DNA from: Paraburkholderia dilworthii
GTDB taxonomy: Bacteria > Pseudomonadota > Gammaproteobacteria > Burkholderiales > Burkholderiaceae
DNA length: 64,000 nucleotides
Direction of reading: 5' to 3'
NCBI RefSeq assembly: GCF_000472525.1
Contig: NZ_AWZT01000006.1
Coordinates: 197 to 64,196, forward strand
A model generated the notes under the pieces. It was not told the origin of the DNA, did no database searches, and saw only the letters and a list, made by a program, of their open reading frames with translations. This document shows, piece by piece, positions 34,772 to 44,724 of this stretch; position 1 is the stretch's first letter, and each line of letters begins with the position of its first letter. The translations under genes and the position numbers were made by a program.

Positions 34772-35995
34772 GTGAAACGACCGATAGAGACGCTCCTGAA
34801 AGCGGTCATGGTGATCTCTATCGTGCTGTCTCACACGGCCAGCAATCGCGTGCAAGCCATCGAGACGGCCGCGCCCTGGATAGGTACGTGGTCAGTCTCG
34901 CCATCCGTAACCGACGACGCCGGCTTCCAGAACCAGACGTTGCGGCAGATAGTCCACACCAGCATCGGCGGCACGTCCGCGCGAATCCATGTGTCGAATC
35001 TTTTTGGCTCCGCACCTCTCGTAATCGGCGACGCTCAAATCGCGCGGCGCGCGCGAGGTCAAGCAACGGTGGCCGGAAGCGGCCGCCCCGTCACGTTCAG
35101 CGGCAAGCGAAGCGTGACGGTCGCCGTCGGCGCTTCGGTTGTCAGCGATCCTGTTCCATTCGCAGTGCCACCGCTTGCCGATGTTGCCATCAGCCTTTAT
35201 TTACCCATGCGGACGCCTCCGCGTTCGACAGGTCACGTCGACGGTCTGCAAGATTCATATATCGCGCCTGGGAACGTCGGTGCCGATCCAGCTTTTCGCG
35301 GCGGGGTCACACGCTCCCAAGGCGGGCAGTCCTACTATTTCTTGACCAATCTCGACGTGCGGAACGAGGCGGCGAGCGGCGCGATCGTTACCTTTGGCGC
35401 CTCGATCACAGACGGCTTAATGTCGGGTGTCAACAAGAACCGGCGTTGGCCCAATCGCCTGGCAATGCGGCTGCAACAGGCCGGCATGACCGTGGGTGTG
35501 CTCAACCAGGGTATCAGTGGAGATAGCTTCTTTACTCATCACGCCGGACAATCCGGTCTCACGCGCTTCCATCGCGCCGCACTCGAGCAGCCGGGCGCAA
35601 AATGGGTAGTTATCTCGGATGATGCAATCAACGATCTGAACACCGACAAACCGCCCAAGGCTCATCAGTTGATCGGCGCATTGCGACAACTCATCGAGCA
35701 AGCGCATCGTGCCAACATAAAGGCAATCTGCTCGACGCTGACGCCGTTCGGCGCAAGGGGCAAGATAGAAGCTGCGCGCCAGGAAGTGAACGCATTCGTT
35801 CTGAGTTCAACCAGCGGCTGCGATGCGGTACTCGATCAGGCGAAGGCAGTCAGCGATCCACGCGATCCCACTGTTTTTCTGCCGGCCTATAACAGTGGCG
35901 ACAACCTGCATCCGAATGAAGCAGGCTTGCAAGCGATTGCCGACTCGCTGGATCTGAATGCGCTCGTAAGCACGCCTCGCAATCGCGCGCCTTGA
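34772..35995 (+). CDS. Exported SGNH/GDSL-type esterase
   Basis: About 407 residues. GTG 34772 follows AGAGG and opens a signal peptide (AVMVISIVLSHTASNRVQA); the upstream ATG frame from 34601 overlaps the previous gene and is rejected. Residues about 30-200 form an N-terminal beta domain seen in family members (WIGTWSVSPSV). The SGNH blocks follow: FGASITDG (Ser kept but Asp of GDS replaced by Ala), NQGISGDS (Gly), SDDAINDL (Asn), and DNLHPNEAG (Asp, His). It would remove acyl groups from sugars in the periplasm or outside. It starts 82 bases after the tandem hydrolase, so the two are likely co-transcribed. Confidence 0.85.
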   Translation: MKRPIETLLKAVMVISIVLSHTASNRVQAIETAAPWIGTWSVSPSVTDDAGFQNQTLRQIVHTSIGGTSARIHVSNLFGSAPLVIGDAQIARRARGQATVAGSGRPVTFSGKRSVTVAVGASVVSDPVPFAVPPLADVAISLYLPMRTPPRSTGHVDGLQDSYIAPGNVGADPAFRGGVTRSQGGQSYYFLTNLDVRNEAASGAIVTFGASITDGLMSGVNKNRRWPNRLAMRLQQAGMTVGVLNQGISGDSFFTHHAGQSGLTRFHRAALEQPGAKWVVISDDAINDLNTDKPPKAHQLIGALRQLIEQAHRANIKAICSTLTPFGARGKIEAARQEVNAFVLSSTSGCDAVLDQAKAVSDPRDPTVFLPAYNSGDNLHPNEAGLQAIADSLDLNALVSTPRNRAP

Positions 35996-36011
35996 GCGCG
36001 CGACGCGTTAG

Positions 36012-36179
36012 TCACTTGCGTGACCATATTCGACGTCCGCCCGGTTTCTGCGCCCGGGCATGGTTCTTTCGAACCTTCCTTTTATCTGGCGAAAATACCA
36101 GGACGTCCATCACCGCTAGCAACGAGAGCACGACGACCGCGACGAAAACGACCGTCCCGATGATGCTCAAAAGTGTCAT
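36012..36179 (-). CDS. Small single-helix membrane protein
   Basis: A 55-residue protein too short for most gene lists. ATG 36179 is preceded by GGAGGG four bases upstream. The N-terminal half is one membrane helix (LLSIIGTVVFVAVVVLSLLAVMDVLVF), followed by a strongly basic cytosolic tail ending in RRIWSRK. It is convergent with the SGNH esterase. No family is recognised; the clean helix and positive-inside tail support a real gene. Confidence 0.5.
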   Translation of the reverse strand: MTLLSIIGTVVFVAVVVLSLLAVMDVLVFSPDKRKVRKNHARAQKPGGRRIWSRK

Positions 36180-36781
36180 ATGCCCTCCGTCAGTTAGGCG
36201 AAAGCGAGATCGATGCGGGCGTTATCCATCGACGGTTGGCGATCTGATCAAACGTCACCCTGAATTGCCACACTTTCGGCTGCCCTCGACGCAGGCTGCG
36301 GATTCGTCGGCAATGGTTGTCGCTGGCGGGTAACCGCGTTTGGCAACGCTGTCTTGCGCGACACCGGACTAGCTGGCTCAATCCTGCTTTCTCCTATAAC
36401 GCTCCATAAAGTGGTTAGCAACAACCCGCTCGCCCGACCCGGTTCCTGCGACTTCGAGTTCCGCACTGTACCTCAATGTCGGCGTCCGTAAAGCGGCAGA
36501 GAAATCTGCTCCGCGGACAATGCCGGCCACGGCGCTCGCCGTACCCGCATCTTTTGCAGGTTAATAGACCCTTATTGTCCGCGCATTGCGATGCAGTATG
36601 ACTGCTGTGTGCGCAGCGCCGCAGAAGAGCCACGCCGTTGGCCGCACCATCGGAACGAAATACACCAAAAGATGGAGACCAGGATGGCAATCAGTAAATT
36701 TGAGGCACCAGGTTGAGCTGCCTGGTTTGAACGCTTCCGGTCGTTCACGCCCATTAATCGATTCCAATGTACAGGCTCGCC
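36180..36781. other. Intergenic, no supported gene
   Basis: About 600 bases between two small divergent membrane-protein genes. Several short frames exist on both strands but have Cys/Arg-rich shadow-like composition and no start signals. Promoters for the flanking small genes are expected here; none is clear. Confidence 0.4.
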
Positions 36782-37051
36782 ATGACTACAATAACCACCG
36801 CTATTCTGATTATTTCGGCCTGGGTCATCGTCGTACTGCTGCTGTGTTCTCTCGTTCGCAACGGTGCAATACGGGAGCGTGAGGAACACGAGAGGTTGAC
36901 AGCAGCGGCCCACAAGAAGGACTATACGGTGGCCGAGTGGCGCTATGGGTCGACGCAAACTCAGGCGTCCATTGCCAGCCACGATGCGGATCATGGTCAG
37001 GCAGAACTGCCCGAGGTAGGCGGCCCGCCTGGACAGAAGACGATGCCGTAA
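36782..37051 (+). CDS. Small membrane protein
   Basis: An 89-residue product with one N-terminal membrane helix (TAILIISAWVIVVLLLCSLVR) and a polar charged tail (EREEHERLTAAAHKKDYTVAEWRYG). ATG 36767 is an alternative start five codons upstream. The ribosome binding site is weak for both. No family is recognised. It may be a regulator-like or assembly accessory membrane peptide, but that is speculation. Confidence 0.42.
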   Translation: MTTITTAILIISAWVIVVLLLCSLVRNGAIREREEHERLTAAAHKKDYTVAEWRYGSTQTQASIASHDADHGQAELPEVGGPPGQKTMP

Positions 37052-37166
37052 GTACTGGATAGAGAAAGACGCCGGCCATTAACCCGCAGCCTCAGGCGGG
37101 GAATCCTGCACCGCCTGGCACGGTGGATCGTTCGCACCTGGAGTCATCCGGCTCTGCGCCGCGCGC

Positions 37167-38816
37167 TTATTTAACGCGCGTTATCATCCCGTCGATGACG
37201 CTCAATCTCCCTGCCCGGTTGAACGTGTGGACACGATCTATGCTTGCGTCCCAGTTTGCTTCGATCCGGCTTGCCGGTGTCTCGCGGTAGGTCGTTTCGT
37301 CGATTGTATCGATACGCTGAAACGACAATGCACGCCCGTATTTGCCGCTGCAATCCTGCGCGGGTCGATACCATGCGCCCTCGTACTCGAAGATGTTACC
37401 TGCCGGACGGGCAACTCTGATATCCGACACGATCGGATTGCAGGGATGTGGATGCCAGTCTTTTGACAGCAGCGTATCCGACCAGAATAGAAACAGTTCG
37501 TCGGACAGCGGTGCATGTTCGTTTTCCCGCATGCAGGCAAAGAGCCAATACTTGCCGCCATGACGCCAGATCGTCGTATCGACGGCCATGACGCCGTCCA
37601 TCAGGTTCATGACGTGTTCCCATCTATCCGGAAATCTGGTGCATCGATAAAGCTCGATGGCGTTACTCTCGTTCGTCTCCGGAATCATGTAGAGCTCGCC
37701 GCTCTCCTCCAGCATGAAGGGGTAAGACAAGTGATAAGGCCGCTCCAGTATCTTCACGGGCGGCAATATCGGCTGGTCGTTCGCGCCGAAACGGATAACC
37801 GAAAGATGTCCCCTGTTCTTCGAGTATTCGAGTTCTTCTATGAACACCGCATACTCGCCGTTTCGCTCGACGACAAACGGGTCTGCCCAGAACCGGTCTT
37901 TGGGAGGCAGCAGTTGCTTGAACTCGAAAAGGCGGTCGGGCAACTCACCTTTTTCGCTGAAGTGATACAGCAGCATCCACTGTTCGAATTTACGCAGCCC
38001 GCCCAGCTTTTTCGCGGCGGTTCGTGCCAATAGCTGGCCGATAAACTTGCCGCAAGCTCCGTTGGTCGGCTCGGCGATTTTTTCTCCGGTATAAAACTCC
38101 GGAGGTACATCGGTTCTCGTGTACTTCAGCTTGAAGTTTTCTTCGCCGATCTGCCTGAGCTCACGCAACTTTCGCGGCGCGAACGATAGTGTCTTCCAGT
38201 AACAGTGGCTGCGGTTTCTGTGGATCGACACAGGGTATGTCATGGACCACGATCTTTGCAGCGTGCGCGCGCGTTCGCCTGCGCCCAACTGAAACTGCAA
38301 GGCGGATGCGGTTGTTTCCCGGTCGAGAAGAATGTCCCACGCGCCGACGGGCCCGGTGCGGTCAACGACTTCATCGCCATGCCGATACGACCAGATACCG
38401 CAGGAAGCAGTATCGAAGATCTCGCCGCACGGGCGCAGCGGGCCCAGTCGCAGCAACACGGTAATGCGATGTGCAGCGATCTTTTTCAGATCGCCAGCAT
38501 CGAAATGATCGCCGCACTCCTTGCGCTGCACCTCAACATTCAACGTTGGGATGTCGGGCAGCGCAAACCCCAGCGGCTCGGTCCTGAATGCGTCATGCCT
38601 AACCTTGACGAGCCGCCTGTCGAACGCCATCCAGAGCGACAGCAACCACGGACCGGCCTGCGAAGCGATCTTCTTTGCCGGCCGCGGTCCATACGCATAT
38701 TTGACGACGAGAGCGATCTCCATGCCCTCTTCGTTGGCAATCAGCCCGAGCATGTGATTCACCCACGCCGGCAACGCAATGTCGTCGACGAGAACACCAA
38801 CCCTTATTTTGTTCAT
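37167..38816 (-). CDS. Formyltransferase-like domain fused to a beta-propeller glucosyl/glycosyl-transferase-like domain
   Basis: About 549 residues. The N-terminal part (about 1-220) resembles a formyltransferase-like fold (MNKIRVGVLVDDIALPAW, then HFDAGDLKKIAAHRITVLLRLG and GIWSYRHGDE), related to methionyl-tRNA or sugar formyltransferases. The C-terminal part (about 265-545) contains FWADPFVVERNGEYAVFIEE, HLSYPFMLEESGELYMIPETNESNAIELYRC, WRHGGKYWLFACM and GGxxx-like blade repeats (five-bladed propeller). This is the arrangement in the GINT1 N-terminal-type / GH43-like domain found in polysaccharide loci. It may modify or transfer sugars in the exopolysaccharide. It follows GlmS in the same direction, 43 bases away. 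Start ATG 38816 preferred over 38846. Confidence 0.68.
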   Translation of the reverse strand: MNKIRVGVLVDDIALPAWVNHMLGLIANEEGMEIALVVKYAYGPRPAKKIASQAGPWLLSLWMAFDRRLVKVRHDAFRTEPLGFALPDIPTLNVEVQRKECGDHFDAGDLKKIAAHRITVLLRLGPLRPCGEIFDTASCGIWSYRHGDEVVDRTGPVGAWDILLDRETTASALQFQLGAGERARTLQRSWSMTYPVSIHRNRSHCYWKTLSFAPRKLRELRQIGEENFKLKYTRTDVPPEFYTGEKIAEPTNGACGKFIGQLLARTAAKKLGGLRKFEQWMLLYHFSEKGELPDRLFEFKQLLPPKDRFWADPFVVERNGEYAVFIEELEYSKNRGHLSVIRFGANDQPILPPVKILERPYHLSYPFMLEESGELYMIPETNESNAIELYRCTRFPDRWEHVMNLMDGVMAVDTTIWRHGGKYWLFACMRENEHAPLSDELFLFWSDTLLSKDWHPHPCNPIVSDIRVARPAGNIFEYEGAWYRPAQDCSGKYGRALSFQRIDTIDETTYRETPASRIEANWDASIDRVHTFNRAGRLSVIDGMITRVK

Positions 38817-38859
38817 CGCTGATTGTCTTCGTGAGTCCGTATGCACGGTGCCGCGCGCC

Positions 38860-40677
38860 TCATTCCACCGTCACCGATTTGGCAAGGTTGCGCGGCTTGT
38901 CGACGTCCGTCCCTCGCGTGCACGCGGTGTGGTACGCGAGCAGTTGCAGGGGCAACACGTGCAGGATCGGCGACAACGCCCCGTAGTACTCTGGCATCTG
39001 AATGACACGCAGCCCTTCGTCATTTGACAGATTCGCATCGGCATCGGCGAAGACATACACCTGGCCCCGGCGCGCGCGAACTTCCTGGATGTTCGACTTG
39101 AGCTTTTCCAGCAAACCATCATTTGGCGCGGTCACGACGACCGGCATGGAGTCGGTTACGAGCGCAAGCGGTCCGTGTTTCAGCTCGCCAGCCGGATATC
39201 CCTCGGCGTGAATGTAAGAGATTTCTTTGAGCTTCAACGCGCCTTCAAGGGCGATCGGATAGTGCGATCCACGGCCGAGAAAGATAGCGCTGTCCGTGCG
39301 CGCGAGTTCGTGCGCCCACGCGATGATCTGCGGCTCACGCGCAAGCACGCCCTGCAACGCAGTGGCAAGGCCCGAGAGCTGTGAGCGATAGTCTGCTTCG
39401 CGCTGGTCGTCAACATGTCCGCGCGAACGGCCGAGCGTCACCGCGAGAACAAACAGCGCCACGAGCTGCGTGGTAAAGGCCTTGGTCGATGCAACACCGA
39501 TCTCCGCGCCAGCCTGAGTGATGAACGACCAGCGGGATTGCCGCACGATCGCGCTCGTCGCCACGTTGCAGATCGCGAGCGTATTTTCGTGACCCAGCGA
39601 TTGCGCATGGATCAACGCGCCGAGCGTGTCGGCGGTCTCGCCGGATTGCGAAACGGGTACCACGAGCGTGTTGCTGCCCGCGATCGTCTCGCGGTATCGG
39701 TATTCGCTGGATATCTCGACCTCTGTCGGAATCTTCGCGATCGATTCGAACCACGTTTTTGCAGTCAACGCGGAATAGTGACTCGTGCCGCAGCCCAGCA
39801 GCAAGATGCGGTCGATCCCGGCGAACGCGTCAGGGTCGGTCGCACCAAAAAGCGTGGCGTCGAACGTACTGTTCCGAGGAAACGTTCTCGAGACCGCAAG
39901 CGGCTGCTCGAAGATTTCCTTCTGCATGAAGTGTCGATACGGTCCGAGCGCAGCCTCGGCCGGCGGATGACGCAAGGTCCGTACCTCGCGCACGACCGGG
40001 CTGCCGTCCCGGCTCATGATCCGGATGCCATTGCGCGAAAGATCGGCGATATCGCCGTCCTGCAGAAAGACAAACCGGTCAGTGACGTCGGACAACGCGA
40101 GCGGGTCAGACGCGAGAAACGATTCCTTGTCGCTCACGCCGATCACCAGGGGTGAGCCATATCGCGCACCCACGACTCGCTCCGGTTCCGCCTTGCAGAA
40201 GACCGCAATTGCATAGGCGCCGCGCAGTTCGCTGACGGCGCACCGCACCGCTTCCGCCAGATCGCCCTTGTAATAACTGTGAATAAGATGGGCGATCACC
40301 TCGGTATCCGTCTGGCTCGCGAACTCATAGCCGGCGCGGCTCAGGCTGAGCTTCAGCGCCTCGAAGTTCTCGATGATGCCGTTGTGAACGATCGCGACCT
40401 CGTTCCTCGAAAAGATCGGATGGGCGTTCTGCGTTGCGGGCGCGCCATGAGTTGCCCATCGCGTGTGGGCAATGCCCGTCCCGCCTTCGAGTCCGGCTTC
40501 GCGGACCTCGAGGTCCAGCGAGCCGACGCGGGTAAGACTGCGCACGCGGTGCGGTGCGCCGTCCCGAAGCACCGCCACTCCGCAGGAGTCGTAGCCGCGG
40601 TATTCGAGCCGCCGCAAGCCTTCGAGCAATACTGGAACGACGTTGCGTTCCGCGGTCCCCGCCACGATGCCACACAT
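38860..40677 (-). CDS. glmS: Glutamine-fructose-6-phosphate aminotransferase (isomerizing)
   Basis: A 605-residue GlmS. Translation from ATG 40677 gives [14 protein letters not shown], which puts the catalytic cysteine at position 2, as required after Met removal. The glutaminase domain has [20 protein letters not shown] and [12 protein letters not shown]. Two SIS domains follow with [73 protein letters not shown], and the end NLAKSVTVE. It makes glucosamine-6-phosphate for UDP-GlcNAc. A second glmS is normally found elsewhere in such genomes, so this copy is likely dedicated to the exopolysaccharide. Confidence 0.96.
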   Translation of the reverse strand: MCGIVAGTAERNVVPVLLEGLRRLEYRGYDSCGVAVLRDGAPHRVRSLTRVGSLDLEVREAGLEGGTGIAHTRWATHGAPATQNAHPIFSRNEVAIVHNGIIENFEALKLSLSRAGYEFASQTDTEVIAHLIHSYYKGDLAEAVRCAVSELRGAYAIAVFCKAEPERVVGARYGSPLVIGVSDKESFLASDPLALSDVTDRFVFLQDGDIADLSRNGIRIMSRDGSPVVREVRTLRHPPAEAALGPYRHFMQKEIFEQPLAVSRTFPRNSTFDATLFGATDPDAFAGIDRILLLGCGTSHYSALTAKTWFESIAKIPTEVEISSEYRYRETIAGSNTLVVPVSQSGETADTLGALIHAQSLGHENTLAICNVATSAIVRQSRWSFITQAGAEIGVASTKAFTTQLVALFVLAVTLGRSRGHVDDQREADYRSQLSGLATALQGVLAREPQIIAWAHELARTDSAIFLGRGSHYPIALEGALKLKEISYIHAEGYPAGELKHGPLALVTDSMPVVVTAPNDGLLEKLKSNIQEVRARRGQVYVFADADANLSNDEGLRVIQMPEYYGALSPILHVLPLQLLAYHTACTRGTDVDKPRNLAKSVTVE

Positions 40678-40855
40678 ATGATCCTCCGATCGTCTAGTCC
40701 GTCCGTTGCGCGACCCGGCAATGCCGGAATATCGCGTGGACTTAATAAAGCATGCTGCGTAGCGCCAAGCAAACCGTCGCTTCACGCATACGTTTTCATG
40801 TAGGTATCCAAAGTTAACTATCCCGCCTTCCGCGCGACAGTGAGCGTCATTCAGC

Positions 40856-41554
40856 TCATACCGCTTCCATAGAAACGGGGTCCGTGCTGCGGCTGACGAG
40901 GTGCATCATCGCTGCCTTGGCGCCTTCGGCATCACCAGCTTCGATCGCACGCACCACTTTCCCGTACTCGGTGAGCCGCGCATCGCAAGCGAGCGCTTGT
41001 CTCGTGCAAATCGGCTGAATCGCCCTGAGGCCCATCCTGATGACACTGCCCATCTGTCTGAGCAACGCATCGCCGCTTGCATCGACGATCGCCGCCTGCA
41101 ACGCATCTTCGGCGGCTTGTTGCGCCACGGCGTCGCCGCCCGCGCGGTGGAGGTTCTGGTACATGACAGTGATCGCAATGCGCTGGTGGCGGTTCGCGCG
41201 AGTAGCCGCAAGCCCAGCCGCCCGTGGGTCAACCAGCCTGCGGAACTCGATCAGACCTTGCAGATACTCGGGATCGGGAGTCACGCGAAGCCGCCATTCG
41301 GCAACTTCGTGATCGATGATTAGCCAGTCTTTAGCAGGCGTGATGCGAGTACCCGTTTTGGGCCTGACATCGAGCATCCGGCGCGAAACCAGGATGCTGA
41401 TCGCTTCGCGCATGATGGCGCGGCTCACGCCATGCTTCTTCGACAGAATGACCTGCGGAGGCAGCATGTCGCCCTCATAATCCCCGTTGGCAATGTCGGC
41501 CACTAGTTGGTTGATCACTCGCTTGACGAGCGATACTTCGTATCCGTGGTTCAT
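40856..41554 (-). CDS. GntR-family regulator with FCD domain
   Basis: A 232-residue transcriptional regulator. Residues about 1-75 are a GntR winged helix ([45 protein letters not shown], then VRPKTGTRI). Residues about 85-220 are the all-helical FCD ligand domain ([20 protein letters not shown]). FadR/FCD regulators usually respond to small acids or sugar acids. It lies between glmS and the WecA-like gene and points the same way. It may control the polysaccharide genes around it, which is inferred only from position. Confidence 0.88.
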   Translation of the reverse strand: MNHGYEVSLVKRVINQLVADIANGDYEGDMLPPQVILSKKHGVSRAIMREAISILVSRRMLDVRPKTGTRITPAKDWLIIDHEVAEWRLRVTPDPEYLQGLIEFRRLVDPRAAGLAATRANRHQRIAITVMYQNLHRAGGDAVAQQAAEDALQAAIVDASGDALLRQMGSVIRMGLRAIQPICTRQALACDARLTEYGKVVRAIEAGDAEGAKAAMMHLVSRSTDPVSMEAV

Positions 41555-41784
41555 TTATGTTCTCGTGACACAGTGTGGCGTTAAGTCCGCGTTGCACCCT
41601 TCCTCGAATCCTCGCCGTGGCGCGGACACTTTCGTGGTGCTTTTCAGTGGAAATGGTGCATCGGCTTTGACTTCGGCAACGTACGTCGTCACACACTGAT
41701 CAACAATACGACCCCGATCTGTCGATCACGCAATGCGCCGCCAGGAGGAACCGGGGCGGCACCTGCGGAATACTCATCTGTCCA

Positions 41785-42921
41785 TCAGTGGCGCGGCTCT
41801 TCCGCTCCACGCGGCGCGACCACCGGTGCGTGCCCTGTGATCATCAGCCAGCGAGGCGTCCTCATGCGCACGATCGCCACATACAGATGCAAGTAGACCA
41901 TGACGAATGCGACGGTTGCGCCTGCAAGCGCGATAGGCGTGTCCCAGAAGAACGTAGCCGGAGCGATGCCGACGAGGCTAAGCACCCACAGATAGACCGA
42001 GGTATATGAGTTACGCAGCGCGCGTTGCCGCAGGGAGCCTGCGCCCACACCCTTTCGCACGACTCGCCGATACACGAGCGTATGCAGATGAAGTCCGTCG
42101 GGGGCGCCTGCCGGTCTTCCGCGCACTACCCGGCGGCGATAGATGGAAAAGAGCGTCTCGAAGATCGGATAAATAGCGACGGCCATCGCATACCACGCGG
42201 ACACGCTCGGGTTTCGCATGACTAGGAGTATGAGCAGCTCCGCCATGATGAAACCGATGAAATAAGCTCCACCGTCTCCGAGGAATACGGAGGGCACCGG
42301 AAAGTTCCAGAGTACGAAGCCGCCGATCGCTCCCATCATCATTAGTGCCATGCTCATAATGAGCCAGTCATTGACGCTGTGCGCGACGTAGCCGATCGAG
42401 GCGAAGATCAGCAGCGTCACGACCGACGCGAGCCCGTTGAAGCCGTCGATGATGTTGACCGCATTCGTCAGTCCGGCGACGCCGAGCATTGTGAAGCCAA
42501 TGCCGACGGGCACGATGCGCAGCAACTGATCGACGAGGGGCAAATCCACCCGCGTAAGCGTCGCATGCATCAGAAGGCAAGCCGCGAGCGCCGAAGCGAG
42601 CGAGCACAGCATGCGCACTCGCGGGCTCACGCGCTTGGTCATGTCCTCGATCACGCCGGCTGCGAACGCCGGCACCGCGCACAAAAGAAGCAGCAGCTGG
42701 CCCGTCCCGGGGTTAGTCGCCCACAGCGGTTGTATGACCGGAATGATGGTGGCGGCGCATGCAATTCCAACTCCACCGATTCGTGGCACTGCGTAAGCGT
42801 GGTTCTTCTGAATGCCCCGCAAGTCGTGGTCCATAGTAAGCATTCCATGCAGCCCCGAACTTCGCACGATGAAGAATATAACCAGGAACGACACAACAAA
42901 GCCAAGCGCAAGATTCAACAT
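41785..42921 (-). CDS. WecA-like undecaprenyl-phosphate glycosyl-1-phosphate transferase
   Basis: A 378-residue polytopic membrane enzyme of glycosyltransferase family 4 of MraY/WecA. Diagnostic motifs are MDHDLRGIQKNHAYAVPRIGGVGI near the start, the acidic pair in VIEDMTKRVSP, TNAVNIIDGFNGLASV, and FLGDGGAYFIGF, with the histidine-containing loop GRPAGAPDGLHLHTLVYRRVVR. It transfers a HexNAc-1-phosphate to undecaprenyl phosphate and would start the repeat unit. I use ATG 42921 with GGAG upstream; TTG 42939 is less likely. It is followed by about 230 bases before the GntR/FCD gene. Confidence 0.9.
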   Translation of the reverse strand: MLNLALGFVVSFLVIFFIVRSSGLHGMLTMDHDLRGIQKNHAYAVPRIGGVGIACAATIIPVIQPLWATNPGTGQLLLLLCAVPAFAAGVIEDMTKRVSPRVRMLCSLASALAACLLMHATLTRVDLPLVDQLLRIVPVGIGFTMLGVAGLTNAVNIIDGFNGLASVVTLLIFASIGYVAHSVNDWLIMSMALMMMGAIGGFVLWNFPVPSVFLGDGGAYFIGFIMAELLILLVMRNPSVSAWYAMAVAIYPIFETLFSIYRRRVVRGRPAGAPDGLHLHTLVYRRVVRKGVGAGSLRQRALRNSYTSVYLWVLSLVGIAPATFFWDTPIALAGATVAFVMVYLHLYVAIVRMRTPRWLMITGHAPVVAPRGAEEPRH

Positions 42922-43206
42922 CTCAGTCTCCAAATTCAACGGAGGAATTTTTATTTCTTGTCGCTTGAATGATCTCTAGGACAAGTTTAGTAATGCACAC
43001 CGTCTCCCTTTCCGGGTCTTTCCTCTGTGGCATTGCCAACACAAACCGGACGCCATCATTTTATGAGCGGACAAATAGGCGTAAGTCTGGCGCGCGCCGC
43101 AAATCGGACCAAATCAGGTTATCGACGGATGGATAGCTGTGTATATCAAATGACGATTGTTTAGACGTACGGAAACGACGAACCCCAGGAGCGGGCAGAA
43201 GCCTGC

Positions 43207-44379
43207 TCATAAAAAGTAGCTATAGGTGCCAAGCAGGTAGTTCTTGATCACGTCATAGGCCAGGATCGCCATGACGAAGGCGACGATCCATAACACCAGC
43301 GAGTTCTTGAGGCGGACTTCCGGCAGCATAAAAGCCAGTAGCAGCGGTCCGTAGTAAACAATTCGTTGGGTCCCGAACGGATATACAAAGAAGGAGATAA
43401 TGAGGAACATAAGAAGCCCAATGTGCATCATCGCGATCTTATGGACGACTAGTTCGCGCATCGTTTCCTCGATGTTCTTTCGACGAAGAACGAGTATGAG
43501 CGTCGGCACGATTAGATACAGCGTGAGCGAAATCAGGAAGTTGAAAGTAAACTCGTCGTTCTGGCTGTATTCTTCGAGACGTCGGCCACCGAACGTATTG
43601 AAAAGCCACGCTGAGGCCAGCGACATGGCGAGCGCCGCACCTATCACGCCCACGATCGCAAGCAGCTTGCTTCGCTTAATGAGAAGGTGAGCAAGAATCA
43701 GAAACAACGCGGGATAAGCAAACGTCGTGTGAACAATGCTGGCGAGAAGCGCGCCTCGAATGGGCTGCTGCCGGCACATGGCGAAATACATCGCAATCGA
43801 CAACGCAAATCCCTGACGAATCTGGAACAACCCGACCGTCGCGAGGCCGGTCGGAATAAGCGCCCATAGAAGCAGTGCGAGTAGCGGCCGGCGAGTCCGG
43901 CTGAGAGCAAGCACCATCAGCACGTTGAGCGTAACAACTGTCAGTCGCACCGCGTTGTCCGGTGAGACGCCCAGTGTATCGACGCCCAGCACCCAGAGCC
44001 GCCAGCCGAGCTCATCCGTGACCGCCTTCGCGATGAAAAGTATCCACGATTGGCTACTAGACCAGAGATGAGCAATCCAGAGAGGATCTGCTTCCCTGAA
44101 GTACGCGACGTAGTTGTCCTGATCGAGCAACCTGCCGCGGTCGCCCAGAGCGACCCTGCAGACGATGAACGCCGCGACTACCAGAAATCCGAGCGTAGAA
44201 GGGCGCAACCATCGGTAGCCGATTGAATGCACCTGAAACTTCGAGTTGAGTTGTTCTGCCACTTCCGTGTCTCTCTTGCCCCCAGCTTGCCAGTGCGACG
44301 TAAGCTGAAAGAGAAGCGTTGATCTGATGCGGCTTTCACCGGCGGTGCAATCTGTCCGCTCGATGGCCCCCGAACACAC
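43207..44379 (-). CDS. EpsG/Wzy-like polysaccharide polymerase
   Basis: A roughly 390-residue protein with about nine to ten membrane segments, such as PSTLGFLVVAAFIVCRVAL, LLALLLWALIPTGLATVGLFQIRQGFALSIAMYFAM and MMHIGLLMFLIISFFVYPFG. The QIRQGFALSIAMY element, with Arg next to a membrane helix, is typical for EpsG-type Wzy polymerases. It would polymerise lipid-linked repeat units in the periplasm. ATG 44379 has AAGG close by, but GTG 44262 is possible since the first 39 residues are not hydrophobic or conserved-looking. The 285-base gap to the WecA-like gene has no recognised feature. Confidence 0.8.
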   Translation of the reverse strand: MCSGAIERTDCTAGESRIRSTLLFQLTSHWQAGGKRDTEVAEQLNSKFQVHSIGYRWLRPSTLGFLVVAAFIVCRVALGDRGRLLDQDNYVAYFREADPLWIAHLWSSSQSWILFIAKAVTDELGWRLWVLGVDTLGVSPDNAVRLTVVTLNVLMVLALSRTRRPLLALLLWALIPTGLATVGLFQIRQGFALSIAMYFAMCRQQPIRGALLASIVHTTFAYPALFLILAHLLIKRSKLLAIVGVIGAALAMSLASAWLFNTFGGRRLEEYSQNDEFTFNFLISLTLYLIVPTLILVLRRKNIEETMRELVVHKIAMMHIGLLMFLIISFFVYPFGTQRIVYYGPLLLAFMLPEVRLKNSLVLWIVAFVMAILAYDVIKNYLLGTYSYFL

Positions 44380-44724
44380 ATGAACCTTATGTCCTGCACG
44401 CTATCAGGTTTCTTTTTGAAGCTACGAGCGGAACGGCACATAAGTCGTGCTTCGACTCGAATTCTCGAATGGTCGATTCGTATACCGAAACAGATTTTCT
44501 TTGGAATGAGCCGGCAAACTGCTCCTGTTTATGTTGGATGTCGAACGGTAAAGCGACTGAGCAATCACTTAGTCTTTCAATAGTCTTGCCCGCGACGGGA
44601 AACCGATCATTGAGAAAGGCAAAGCAAAAAAGCGGCCGTTCGCGATTCGCTCAGTTCTTTTCTGGAATCGAGCGTCACCCGCACGAACGGTTCATTTCAC
44701 CGGATGACAGACTGTGCGAAGCAA
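44380..44724. other. Divergent promoter region, no supported gene
   Basis: These 345 bases lie between the Wzy-like gene (minus) and a GT4 glycosyltransferase gene (plus). They are less GC-rich than the flanking genes and have no supported coding frame. They probably hold both promoters. Confidence 0.45.
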
